DNA from: Agromyces sp. G08B096
Lineage (GTDB): Bacteria > Actinomycetota > Actinomycetes > Actinomycetales > Microbacteriaceae
NCBI RefSeq assembly: GCF_040267705.1
Contig: NZ_CP158374.1
Coordinates: 3,529,142 to 3,593,141 of the forward strand
Direction: 5' to 3'
Length of the DNA: 64,000 bases
The notes beneath the pieces were generated by a model, which saw nothing but the letters and a program-made list of their open reading frames with translations, had not been told where the DNA came from and did no database searches. Of this stretch, positions 25,662-33,963 are shown one piece after another. Positions within the stretch are counted from its first letter, which is position 1. Each line of letters starts with the position of its first letter. The position numbers and the translations under genes are program-made.

Positions 25662-26258
25662 TCAGCTCTCCGCTGCGCCCCGCGCTCCACCGCGCGGTCG
25701 GCCCTTGGGCCGATAGGTCCGGCCGAAGCTCCGGGGACTCTCGGTGAAGATCTCGTCGAGCTCCCAGTCGATGCGCCGGCCGCCGGGTACGTCGAAGATG
25801 CGGGTCCCGTCCCCGAGGAACACCGGTGCGACGAACACCTGCAGCTCGTCGAGGAGGTCGTGCTCGAGCGCCTGCCGGGCGATGTCGGCGCTGATGATCT
25901 GCACGTCGAGATCGCCCGCGAGCTCCTTGGCGCGGCGCACCGCTTCGACGACGTCGCAGTCGAGCGCGATGACGGATGCATCCCCCGCGAGCTCCTCCGG
26001 ACGGTGGGTGAGCACGATCTCGGTGCCGGACCAGGCGCCGCCGTAGGCCTCGGAGGTGAGCTCGTCGCGTTCTCCGCGCTGGGCGAGCGCGGCGTCGTAG
26101 CCGACTCGGCCGGAGATGATGACGCCGACGCGGGCGGCCAGCCGTTCGGTGGTGCCCTCGGCGAGCGCGTCGCCCGCCGAGAGCCAGCTCATGTCGTGGC
26201 CGGGGCCGGCGATGAAGCCGTCGATCGAGGAGGTGAATCCCCAGGCGACCTTGCCCAT
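25662..26258 (-). CDS. Dihydrofolate-reductase-like (RibD C-terminal) protein 1
   Basis: The 198-residue protein has the RibD_C/DHFR-like fold: GFTSSIDGFIAG at the N-terminus, ISGRVGYDAA, LTHRPEEL and a late FLGDGTRIF. It likely reduces an unknown substrate with NADPH and is not a confirmed folate enzyme. AGGAGG stands upstream of the ATG. It lies 9 nt downstream of a paralogue on the same strand, forming an operon controlled by the divergent HxlR regulator (inferred). Confidence 0.82.
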   Translation of the reverse strand: MGKVAWGFTSSIDGFIAGPGHDMSWLSAGDALAEGTTERLAARVGVIISGRVGYDAALAQRGERDELTSEAYGGAWSGTEIVLTHRPEELAGDASVIALDCDVVEAVRRAKELAGDLDVQIISADIARQALEHDLLDELQVFVAPVFLGDGTRIFDVPGGRRIDWELDEIFTESPRSFGRTYRPKGRPRGGARGAAES

Positions 26259-26267
26259 GGATGCCTC

Positions 26268-26945
26268 CTACTCCGTCACGCCCGCGGCGCGGCGGGTGAG
26301 GCCGAGGTGGACGACGCCGCTCGGCGAGGACACCTGCTCGATCTCGTAGTCCGCCTCGAGGCCCTCGAGTCCGTCCCACAGGCGCACGCCGCGACCGAGC
26401 ACGATCGGCACGACGACGAGGTGGGCGACGTCGACGAGTCCGGCCGCGAAGAACTCGCGGATGCTGGTCGCGCCGCCGCCGAGTCGGATGTCCCGCCCGC
26501 CGGCGGCCTCGCGGGCGAGCGCGAGGGCTTCCTCGGGTGACGCGTCGACGAAGTGGAAGACGGTGCCTCCGGCCATCTCGATGGAGGGCCGCGGGTGGTG
26601 GGTGAGCACGAACACCGGTGTGTGGAAGGGCGGCTCGTCGCCCCACCAGCCGCGCCATTCGTCGTCCTGACCGAGGTCGGTCCAGGGCCCGGTCTGCGGG
26701 CCGAACTTGCCGCGGCCCATGATCTCGGCCCCGATGTCGAGGGTGTCGTGGCGCTGGGCGAACGCGTTGTCGACGCCGTCGGAACCGTCGCCGCCGCCGA
26801 ACATGCCGCGTCCGAAGCGCGTGGCGAACATCCACTCGTGGAGCCGCTCCCCCGCGTGCCCGAACGGCTCCTCGAAGGTGAGCCCCTCGCCCGTGCCGAA
26901 GCCGTCGAGGGAGATGGAGAAGTTCTGGATGCGGATGAGAGACAT
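26268..26945 (-). CDS. Dihydrofolate-reductase-like (RibD C-terminal) protein 2
   Basis: The 225-residue paralogue starts IRIQNFSISLDGF and has GRGKFG, LTHHPRP and GGGATSIREF, with a VVPIVLGRGVRLW end. Compared with its neighbour it has an extra loop near residues 30-60. It precedes the other DHFR-like gene in one operon. GGAG lies 7 nt before the ATG at 26945. Confidence 0.82.
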   Translation of the reverse strand: MSLIRIQNFSISLDGFGTGEGLTFEEPFGHAGERLHEWMFATRFGRGMFGGGDGSDGVDNAFAQRHDTLDIGAEIMGRGKFGPQTGPWTDLGQDDEWRGWWGDEPPFHTPVFVLTHHPRPSIEMAGGTVFHFVDASPEEALALAREAAGGRDIRLGGGATSIREFFAAGLVDVAHLVVVPIVLGRGVRLWDGLEGLEADYEIEQVSSPSGVVHLGLTRRAAGVTE

Positions 26946-26957
26946 GACGGCTCCAAG

Positions 26958-27007
26958 CGGTTGCAGATCGAGATCACCTGGACGCTAGCGAAACCGATTG
27001 CAGACCG
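26958..27007. promoter_or_regulatory. Repeated motif in the DHFR-like/HxlR intergenic region
   Basis: A 13-nt motif CGGTTGCAGATCG (26958-26970) recurs as CGATTGCAGACCG (26995-27007), 11 of 13 identical and 37 bp apart. The second copy lies just upstream of TAAACT (27015-27020), the -10 of hxlR. It is a good candidate for an HxlR operator pair. Confidence 0.5.
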
Positions 27008-27027
27008 CAACCACTAAACTCGGATGC

Positions 27028-27525
27028 ATGGACTCCGCCCCGCGCTCCGGCTGTGCGATCAACGCCGCCGTCGAGGTGCTCGGCGACCCGTGGTCGATGC
27101 TCGTGCTGCGCGACATCATGTTCGGCGACCGCCGCCACTTCCGCGAGCTCCTCGCCGGCTCGGAGGAGGGCATCGCGTCCAATATCCTCGCCAACCGGCT
27201 GAAGCGCCTCGTCGACGGCGGACTGCTCACTCGCGACGACGCCCGCCGCGGTCAGCGCGCCGCGTACTCCCTCACCGAGGCCGGCATCCAGGTGCTGCCC
27301 ATCATGGTCGCGCTCGGAACATGGGGTCTCGCCCACCGAGGCGGCGAGCGTCGCCTCCGGGTCCGCGCCGAGCTCCTGCGCGACGGCGGCCCGCAGCTCG
27401 TCGAGGCGATGATGGACGAGCTCCGCGAGGCGCACCTCGGCATCCCGCGCCCCGACCCAGCCGCACCCCGTCCGAGCGAGCTCCTCGCAGCCGCCTACGA
27501 GGACGCCATGCGCGAGACGGGCTGA
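27028..27525 (+). CDS. HxlR-family winged-helix regulator
   Basis: The 165-residue regulator has the HxlR core: Cys9 near the N-terminus (SGCAINAAVEVLGDPWSMLVLRD), RHFRELL, and a wing of LTRDDARRGQRAAYSLTEAG. HxlR proteins often sense reactive carbonyls or redox changes through Cys. The ATG at 27028 lies 7 nt after TAAACT, a leaderless start. It is divergent from the two DHFR-like genes, its likely targets. Confidence 0.88.
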   Translation: MDSAPRSGCAINAAVEVLGDPWSMLVLRDIMFGDRRHFRELLAGSEEGIASNILANRLKRLVDGGLLTRDDARRGQRAAYSLTEAGIQVLPIMVALGTWGLAHRGGERRLRVRAELLRDGGPQLVEAMMDELREAHLGIPRPDPAAPRPSELLAAAYEDAMRETG

Positions 27526-27637
27526 GCCGGAGACCGCATCGCCCACGGCCGCGCATCTGATCCTGACATTTCCTCGCCTTTAGTCCACCCCGTGCGCTAC
27601 CGTGAGCCCAGGACGACGACGTTCCCGGGGGGTCGAG

Positions 27638-29140
27638 ATGGACATCGTTCTGGTCATCCTGCAGGCCTGCGTCGTGATCGGCGCCATCGTTCTCGGTGTC
27701 CGAACCGGCGGAATCGGGCTCGGATTGTGGGGAGTCGTCGGCACGGCAATCCTCGTGTTCGTCTTCCAGTTGCCGCCCGGCGCGGTCCCGATCGATGCGT
27801 TCTTCATCATCATCGCCGTGATCACCGCGTCATCGGCGATGCAGGCCGCCGGCGGCATCGACTACCTGGTCGGCATCGCCTCGAAGATCATCCAGCGCAA
27901 CCCGAAGCGGCTGACCTACGTGGCGCCGATCGTCGCGTTCGTCTTCACGGTGCTGTCCGGCACGTCGAACATCTTCTTCGCCCTCATCCCGGTCATCTAC
28001 GAGACGGCGTACCGCAACGGGCAACGGCCCGAGCGGGCGTTGGCGGCCTCGACCGTCACCTCTGGTCTCGGCATCACCGCGAGCCCCGTCTCTGCGGCGA
28101 TGGCTGCCTACCTCGTCCTCATGGAGGGCACCGGCTACGGGCTGCCGCAGATCCTGCTGATCACCATTCCCTCCGCCCTCGTCGCCTGCATCGCCACCGC
28201 GGTGGTGCAGCAGCGCATCGGCCGAGACCTCCTCGACGACCCGGTCTTCCTGAAGCGCGTCGAGAACGGCACCGTCGAGGTGCCGGCCGCACTCAGCGCG
28301 CGGTACGCGGCGATGACGGCAGGCGGAACGGCGGTCGCAGCGCCCGCTGCGGAGACCGTCGCCGTCTCCGGCGACGCGGCGGTCACGACATCGCCGCCCC
28401 CGCCGCCGGCCGCGGCGACCCGACGCGGACGGACGGCGGCCGCGCGGAACCAGGACGTCGCGGTGATCGAGCACCCCGTTCCTCCGGGCGGCGCCACCGC
28501 CGCCTGGATCTTCGTCGCCGGCACGATGTTGATCGTCCTGCTCGGACTCTTCCCCGCCCTTCGTCCCGCCTTCCCGACCGAAGAGGGCGAGGTCGAGCCG
28601 ATCCCGATGGCGACCGTCATCGAGATGGTCATGTTCACCGCGGCGCTCGTGATCATCCTCGTACGAAGGGTCAAGCCCAGCGCGGTCGTCGAGCAGCCCC
28701 TGCTCAAGGCGGGCTTCGTAGCGGCCGTCGCCCTCTTCGGCATCGCCTGGATGGCCGACACGTTCATCTCGGCGAACGAGGAGACGATCATCGAGCCGCT
28801 CGGCGCGATGATCGAGGCGAACCCCCTGCTGCTCGCGTTCGCGCTCTTCCTCGTCTGCGGCCTGACGACCAGCCAGTCCGCGACGACGAACACCATGATC
28901 CCGATCGCCCTCGCGGCCGGGCTCGCGCCGGGAGTCATCACCGCCATGTGGCCGTCGCTCATCGGCGTCTGGCTGTTCCCGGCGAACGGGTCGCAGATCG
29001 CGGCCGTCGAGACCGACCGCACCGGATCCACCAAGCTCACGCAGATCCCCGTGTGGCACTCGTTCACCATCCCGATGCTCGTGTCGTGGGTGGCGGTGGT
29101 GCTCTCGGGCCTGCTCATCCAACTCGTCGTCCCGGCCTGA
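27638..29140 (+). CDS. DcuA/DcuB-type C4-dicarboxylate transporter with a central loop insertion
   Basis: The 500-residue protein shows the DcuA/B membrane fold, starting with VVIGAIVLGVRTGGIGLGLWG and with conserved GTSNIFFALIPVI and TSGLGITASPVSAAMAAY segments. Families usually have about 430-445 residues; the excess is a hydrophilic, Ala/Pro-rich cytoplasmic loop near 225-290. It should exchange or take up aspartate, fumarate, malate or succinate. It is the first of three genes with an M20 peptidase and an APC permease. Confidence 0.85.
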   Translation: MDIVLVILQACVVIGAIVLGVRTGGIGLGLWGVVGTAILVFVFQLPPGAVPIDAFFIIIAVITASSAMQAAGGIDYLVGIASKIIQRNPKRLTYVAPIVAFVFTVLSGTSNIFFALIPVIYETAYRNGQRPERALAASTVTSGLGITASPVSAAMAAYLVLMEGTGYGLPQILLITIPSALVACIATAVVQQRIGRDLLDDPVFLKRVENGTVEVPAALSARYAAMTAGGTAVAAPAAETVAVSGDAAVTTSPPPPPAAATRRGRTAAARNQDVAVIEHPVPPGGATAAWIFVAGTMLIVLLGLFPALRPAFPTEEGEVEPIPMATVIEMVMFTAALVIILVRRVKPSAVVEQPLLKAGFVAAVALFGIAWMADTFISANEETIIEPLGAMIEANPLLLAFALFLVCGLTTSQSATTNTMIPIALAAGLAPGVITAMWPSLIGVWLFPANGSQIAAVETDRTGSTKLTQIPVWHSFTIPMLVSWVAVVLSGLLIQLVVPA

Positions 29141-29197
29141 TCGCCGGGAGGCATCCGTTCGCCGCGCACCCGCGCGCGATCTCACGAAGGAGGCGTC

Positions 29198-30565
29198 ATG
29201 ACCGACGTGCAGCCCGACACCGCCGGCACGCGTGCGCAGGCCGGCGACCTGATGCCCGAGGTCCTGGAGCGACTGGACGGACTCGTGCGGATCCCGTCCG
29301 TCGCGTTCCCCGGGTTCGATCCCGAACCCGTGCACCGGATGGGCCGGGAGGTCGTCGCGCTCTTCGAGGCGGCGGGCGCGACGGGCGTCGAGCTCCTCGA
29401 CGTCCCCGACGGCTACCCCTGCGTGTACGCGGACCTGCCCGGTCCGCACGGCTCGCCGACAGTCCTGCTCTACGCGCACTACGACGTGCAGCCGGCGCCC
29501 GAGAGCCAGGGCTGGACGAGCCCGCCGTTCGAGCCCACGACGAAGGACGACGGTCGGATCTACGGGCGGGGCGCCGCCGACGACAAATCGGGGCTGGTCA
29601 TCCACTACGGCACGCTCAAGCTGCTGGGTCCCGACCGGCCCTGCCGCGTCAAACTGCTCGTGGAAGGCGAGGAGGAGACGATCTCGCATCTCGAGGCCTT
29701 CGTCGAGGCGAACCCCGAGCGCTTCGCCGCCGACGCGTACGTCATCGCGGACATCGGCCCGCAGGAGGTCGGCAAGCCTGGGCTGACGACGGCGCTCCGC
29801 GGCGATGTCGCGTGCACCATCACGGTCCGCTCGCTCGCCGCGCCGGTGCATTCCGGGCTCTTCGGAGGCGCCGCACCCGATGCGATGACGGCCATGATCC
29901 GCATCCTCGACACACTGCACGACGAGCACGGCGACACCGTCGTGCCCGGGGTCGACTCCGGCACCTGGGACGGCGCCGAGATGGACGAGCAGGTGTACCG
30001 CGACGGCTCGTCGATCCTGCCCGGCGTGGAGTTCCTCGGCACCGGGTCGCTCTCGGACCGGCTCTGGGCGAAGCCGTCGGTGACGGTGCTCGGCATGGAT
30101 GTGCCGACCACGGCAGAGGCGTCGAACGTGCTCCTGCCCGAGGTCACGGCCAAGCTCTCGCTGCGCATCGCGCCGGGCTCCGACGGCGAGCAGCAGCTCG
30201 AGGCGCTGATGACGCACCTGCGGTCGCAGCGGCCCTGGAATGTGGAGGTCGACGTCGAGCGGGTGAAGGTCGGCCACGCGTTCGCGGTGGATGCCTCGCA
30301 TCCCGCGATCGTCGCCGCAGAGGAAGCCATGCGCGAGGTGTACGGCAGCGAGGTCGAGCGGATCGGCAGCGGGGCCTCCATCCCGCTCGTGGCGTCGCTG
30401 CAGAAGGTCTCGCCCGGGGCCGCCATCGTGCTCTGGGGCGCCGAGGACACGGCGAAGGCGCGCATCCACGCGTCGGACGAGTCCGTGGACCCGGAGGAGA
30501 TCGAACGCATGATCGCCGCGCAGACCGTGTTCATCCGCAAGCTCGCCGCGGCCTCGGCCGGGTAG
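29198..30565 (+). CDS. M20-family metallopeptidase (dipeptidase)
   Basis: The 455-residue enzyme has a two-zinc M20 site: His in YAHYDVQ, bridging Asp in GRGAADDK, catalytic Glu pair in VEGEEE, Asp in VIADIGPQE and a late His in IHASDES. The middle region is the dimerisation domain. It probably cleaves di- or tripeptides in the cytosol. GAAGGAGG precedes the ATG. It lies between a dicarboxylate transporter and an amino-acid permease, fitting peptide use. Confidence 0.88.
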   Translation: MTDVQPDTAGTRAQAGDLMPEVLERLDGLVRIPSVAFPGFDPEPVHRMGREVVALFEAAGATGVELLDVPDGYPCVYADLPGPHGSPTVLLYAHYDVQPAPESQGWTSPPFEPTTKDDGRIYGRGAADDKSGLVIHYGTLKLLGPDRPCRVKLLVEGEEETISHLEAFVEANPERFAADAYVIADIGPQEVGKPGLTTALRGDVACTITVRSLAAPVHSGLFGGAAPDAMTAMIRILDTLHDEHGDTVVPGVDSGTWDGAEMDEQVYRDGSSILPGVEFLGTGSLSDRLWAKPSVTVLGMDVPTTAEASNVLLPEVTAKLSLRIAPGSDGEQQLEALMTHLRSQRPWNVEVDVERVKVGHAFAVDASHPAIVAAEEAMREVYGSEVERIGSGASIPLVASLQKVSPGAAIVLWGAEDTAKARIHASDESVDPEEIERMIAAQTVFIRKLAAASAG

Positions 30566-30571
30566 CCCGCC

Positions 30572-31891
30572 ATGGCCGATCGCCCGGCCGGGGCATCCAC
30601 GACGCCGGATGCGCCGCCCCGCAAGCACATGACGGTGCTGCAGGCGACGTTCATCGGCGTCGGCTCGATGGTGGGTGCCGGCATCTTCGCGCTCCTCGGC
30701 GCCGCCGGCGCCGTCGCCGGCTCCGCGGTGTGGCTGTCGTTCCTGATCGCCGGGATCATCGCCGGCCTGCAGGGATACTCGTTCGCCAAGCTCGGCGCCG
30801 CATATCCGTCGGGCGGCGGGATCCTCACCTTCCTCTCACGCGGCTTCGGTGAGGGCCATCTCGCCGGCATCGGGTCGTGGCTGTTCTTCGTCGCCGGTGC
30901 GATCGTCGTCGCGATGATCGCGAGTTCCTTCGGCGGCTACGCGAGCTCCATCGTCGCTGACGGCGATGCGACGTGGGCGAAGATCCTCGCGGTGGCCCTC
31001 ATCGTGGTCATGAGCGGGCTGAACACGATCGGATCGACTGCGGTGGCCCGAGTCCAGTCCGTGATCGTGGTCGTCGTGCTCGCGATCCTGGTCCTGTTCG
31101 CCGCCGTCACGATCGCGAACCTCGACCCGGCGCTGCTCGCACCGGCCGGCTACCCGGATCCCCGGCAGATCATCTCGAGCGTCGCCCTCACCTTCTTCGC
31201 CTTCCTCGGTTTCGGCGTCATCACGTTCACGGCGAAGGATCTCGCGAAGCCCGCGCGGGAACTGCCGATCGCGATCTACTCGGCACTGGCGGTGGCGACC
31301 GCGGTCTATGTCGCGGTCGCGCTCGGCGTCTTCGGCACCCTCACCTCCGAGGAGGTCGTCGAGTACGGGACGACCGCGTTGGCCGAGGCGGCCAAACCGG
31401 CGCTCGGCGACGCCGGATACGTGCTGATGGTGGTCACGGCGCTGTTCTCCACGACGGGCGCGGTGAACGCCGGTCTGTATCCATCGATCGGGATGACCCG
31501 GCACCTCGCGTCGGTGGGGCAGTTCCCGCCCGTGTTCGGTCGATCCATGGGGCCGTTCCCCGTGGGCCTCGTCGTCATGGCGGTGCTCGCGAGCGTGCTC
31601 GTCGCCGGCTTCGACCTGAACAAGATCGCCTCGATCGGCAGTGCCGTCGCCCTGCTGGTCTTCTCGGCCGTGTCGGTCGCGCACCTCCGGCTGTTCCGCA
31701 CGACCGGCGCGAACGCCGTCGTGCTGGTCATCGGATTGCTCGCGACGCTCGGCACCTTCGTCGTCTTCTGCACGACCACGCTCGCCGCGGAGCCGGCGAC
31801 CGCGATCGCCCTCGTCGTGATCATCGTGCTCTCGATCGCCGTGGACCTCGGCTGGAAGGCCGCGGCGCGGCGTCGCGGGGCGGCCGTCTGA
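30572..31891 (+). CDS. APC-superfamily amino-acid permease
   Basis: The 439-residue protein has 12 predicted helices. Helix 1 contains the family GVGSMVGAGIFALLG substrate-binding break, and helix 6 has FFAFLGFGVITFTAKDL. It should be a proton-coupled amino-acid importer or exchanger; the substrate is not clear. The start lies 6 nt after the M20 peptidase stop, so it is co-transcribed. Confidence 0.88.
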   Translation: MADRPAGASTTPDAPPRKHMTVLQATFIGVGSMVGAGIFALLGAAGAVAGSAVWLSFLIAGIIAGLQGYSFAKLGAAYPSGGGILTFLSRGFGEGHLAGIGSWLFFVAGAIVVAMIASSFGGYASSIVADGDATWAKILAVALIVVMSGLNTIGSTAVARVQSVIVVVVLAILVLFAAVTIANLDPALLAPAGYPDPRQIISSVALTFFAFLGFGVITFTAKDLAKPARELPIAIYSALAVATAVYVAVALGVFGTLTSEEVVEYGTTALAEAAKPALGDAGYVLMVVTALFSTTGAVNAGLYPSIGMTRHLASVGQFPPVFGRSMGPFPVGLVVMAVLASVLVAGFDLNKIASIGSAVALLVFSAVSVAHLRLFRTTGANAVVLVIGLLATLGTFVVFCTTTLAAEPATAIALVVIIVLSIAVDLGWKAAARRRGAAV

Positions 31892-31937
31892 CCGACGGCA
31901 GGGACCGCATCCCGGATGGCCCTGGCACACTCGTTCC

Positions 31938-32747
31938 ATGCCCACGTCGTCCGGTGACCGCCTCGGCGGCGCCCACCTCGATGGCGCCGCGGCTCGCACC
32001 ACGGCCGGCGCCGACGCTCGGCCGACCGCTCGGCAGCAGCGCCTGGCGGCCCGTGACGCCGCCGTGTACGCCTGGCGGGCCCGTCCAGGCGAGCCGGCCG
32101 TGCTCGAACGCCTCGGCCATTCGCCCTGGCTGGCGCAGTTCCTGGTGCACCTGTTCGCGCTCGTGATGATGCTGGTGGTCGCCGCGAGCTGGCTCGTCCC
32201 GGCCGTGGCCGTGGGAATCGCGCTCGGCTGGGCGACGACGATGGAGGGCGGACCCGCCCGAGCCGTCGGGCTCACGGGGCCCGCCTGGATGTACGGGCTG
32301 TTCGGCCTCGCGTTCCTCGCGATCGCCATCAGCGGCATCCCGTACGTGGCGAGCCAGACGCGGAAGGACCGGAGACCGGCCGCGATCCTCGCGCTCTCGC
32401 CCGAGCACGTCCTGGTCGAGACCGTCCGGGCCGTGCCGCTCGGCGGCCGGTCGGCCGAGACGCGGCGGCGCGTCGCGCCCGCACACCTCAGGTGGCACGA
32501 CATCCGAGCGGTCGCCCGCAGCTCCGACGCGGCTGACGAACGACCCGAGCTCCTGGTCAGACGCTCGGCGGTCGAGCATCTCGGCGTCCCGCTCGACGGC
32601 GCCGGCGACGAGGTCGCGATCCGCATCCGCGGCGACCGCCGTGACCTGCCCGTGCTCGCGCATTTCCTCCGTGAGCGGGACGAGCGACGTCGGCTCGGCT
32701 CGGCAGAGTCCCTCCGTGTGGCCCAGCGCCTGTCAGCGGCGACGTGA
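31938..32747 (+). CDS. Hypothetical protein with two membrane helices
   Basis: The 269-residue protein has a disordered N-terminus, two membrane helices near residues 75-100 and 115-140, and a charged cytoplasmic C-terminus of mixed beta and helix (LAHFLRERDERRRLG). I do not recognise the family. No regulatory site is evident; the strong terminator at 32787-32816 ends the transcription unit. Confidence 0.65.
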   Translation: MPTSSGDRLGGAHLDGAAARTTAGADARPTARQQRLAARDAAVYAWRARPGEPAVLERLGHSPWLAQFLVHLFALVMMLVVAASWLVPAVAVGIALGWATTMEGGPARAVGLTGPAWMYGLFGLAFLAIAISGIPYVASQTRKDRRPAAILALSPEHVLVETVRAVPLGGRSAETRRRVAPAHLRWHDIRAVARSSDAADERPELLVRRSAVEHLGVPLDGAGDEVAIRIRGDRRDLPVLAHFLRERDERRRLGSAESLRVAQRLSAAT

Positions 32748-32786
32748 CGCCGTTCGCCGAACGGTTCGATGCCGGCTCCGAACGAC

Positions 32787-32816
32787 GCAAGCCCCGGCGA
32801 TCCCGCCGGGGCTTGC
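32787..32816 (+). terminator. Strong terminator
   Basis: A perfect 13-bp stem GCAAGCCCCGGCG / CGCCGGGGCTTGC with an ATCC loop, followed by TTCGTAT. It lies 39 nt after the hypothetical membrane gene. Confidence 0.85.
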
Positions 32817-32864
32817 TTCGTATGAATCCCGTCCTCGAGATCACTGGATCTCGCTGGACTTCTG

Positions 32865-32948
32865 TGCGCAAGGGGGGAGTTGAACCCCCACGCCCTCACG
32901 GGCACACGGACCTGAACCGTGCGCGTCTGCCTATTCCGCCACTTGCGC
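32865..32948 (-). tRNA. tRNA-Leu (CAG)
   Basis: The 84-nt gene folds to a leucine-type tRNA with a long variable arm. The acceptor stem GCGCAAG pairs with CTTGCGC, followed by discriminator A. The anticodon loop TTCAGGT gives anticodon CAG. The T arm GGGGG-TTCAACT-CCCCC is intact. CCA is not encoded. The flanking 32748-33129 contains no other gene. Confidence 0.95.
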
Positions 32949-33129
32949 ATACCGACGCACACAGGTGCGCATCAGCCAACCGAGACTAACATCTCGTCGC
33001 GGCAATCGCCATTCGGGCACCGGCGCCCTCACTCCCCCACCCGCCCCTCGCACCTCGCGCGGCATCCGGAATAGCATCGAACCCTGGGTTCGCCGTCCCC
33101 GGCCCCGACGCGAGGAAAGGACCGCCCCA

Positions 33130-33963
33130 GTGACCCATTCCCCCACCATCGACCCGGCCGAGGTCGACCTCTCCGGTATCCGCGGCTGGCTGTTCGATCT
33201 CGACGGCGTGCTCACGCCGACGGCGACGGTGCACATGCACGCGTGGGCGCGACTGTTCACGCCGTTCCTCGCCGCGCGCGGTGCCGAGCCGTACACCGAC
33301 GCCGACTATTTCGCGTACATCGACGGCAAGCCGCGCTACGACGGCGTGCGGTCGCTGCTGGCGAGTCGGGGCATCCATCTGCCCGAGGGCGGCGTCACCG
33401 ACGCGCCCGCCGAAGACACGGTCCACGGCCTCGGCAACCGCAAGAACCAGGCCTTCAACGCCACCCTCGCCGAGGAGGGTGTCGCCGCCTATCCGGCGTC
33501 CGTCGCGTTCCTCGACGCGGTGCAGGCGGCCGGATGCCTCGTCGCCGTGGTCTCCAGCTCGAAGAACGCCCCGGCCGTACTCGAGGCCGCCGGACTGGCC
33601 GACCGGTTCGAGGTCGTCGTCGACGGTCAGGTCGCCGCGCGCGATGGTCTGCCGGGCAAGCCGTTCCCCGATACGTTCGTGCGCGCCGCAGATCTGCTGC
33701 GCCTGCCGGTCGAGGCGTGCGCGGTCGTCGAAGATGCCGAGTCGGGCGTCCGGGCGGGCGCCGCGGCGGACTTCGGACTCGTCGTCGGCGTCGACCGGGG
33801 TGTCGGCCGCGACACGCTCGCGCGGCTCGGCGCCGAGGTCGTCGTCGACGAGCTCGACGAGCTCATCCCGGCCGTCGAGCGCGCGGCATCCGCACCCGCC
33901 GCACCGGCTGCACCCGCCGAATCCAACGAATCGAACGAACCCACCCGAGAGGACCAGGCATGA
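33130..33963 (+). CDS. HAD-family beta-phosphoglucomutase
   Basis: The 277-residue protein has HAD motif I FDLDGVLTPTA near residue 20, a helical cap (HMHAWARLF, GKPRYDGVRSLLASRGI), motif II VVSSSKN, motif III Lys in GLPGKPFPD and motif IV EDAESGVRAG. It converts beta-glucose-1-phosphate to glucose-6-phosphate. AGGAAAGGA lies upstream of the GTG. It overlaps the GH65 phosphorylase by 4 nt, the standard pairing for disaccharide phosphorolysis. Confidence 0.9.
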   Translation: MTHSPTIDPAEVDLSGIRGWLFDLDGVLTPTATVHMHAWARLFTPFLAARGAEPYTDADYFAYIDGKPRYDGVRSLLASRGIHLPEGGVTDAPAEDTVHGLGNRKNQAFNATLAEEGVAAYPASVAFLDAVQAAGCLVAVVSSSKNAPAVLEAAGLADRFEVVVDGQVAARDGLPGKPFPDTFVRAADLLRLPVEACAVVEDAESGVRAGAAADFGLVVGVDRGVGRDTLARLGAEVVVDELDELIPAVERAASAPAAPAAPAESNESNEPTREDQA

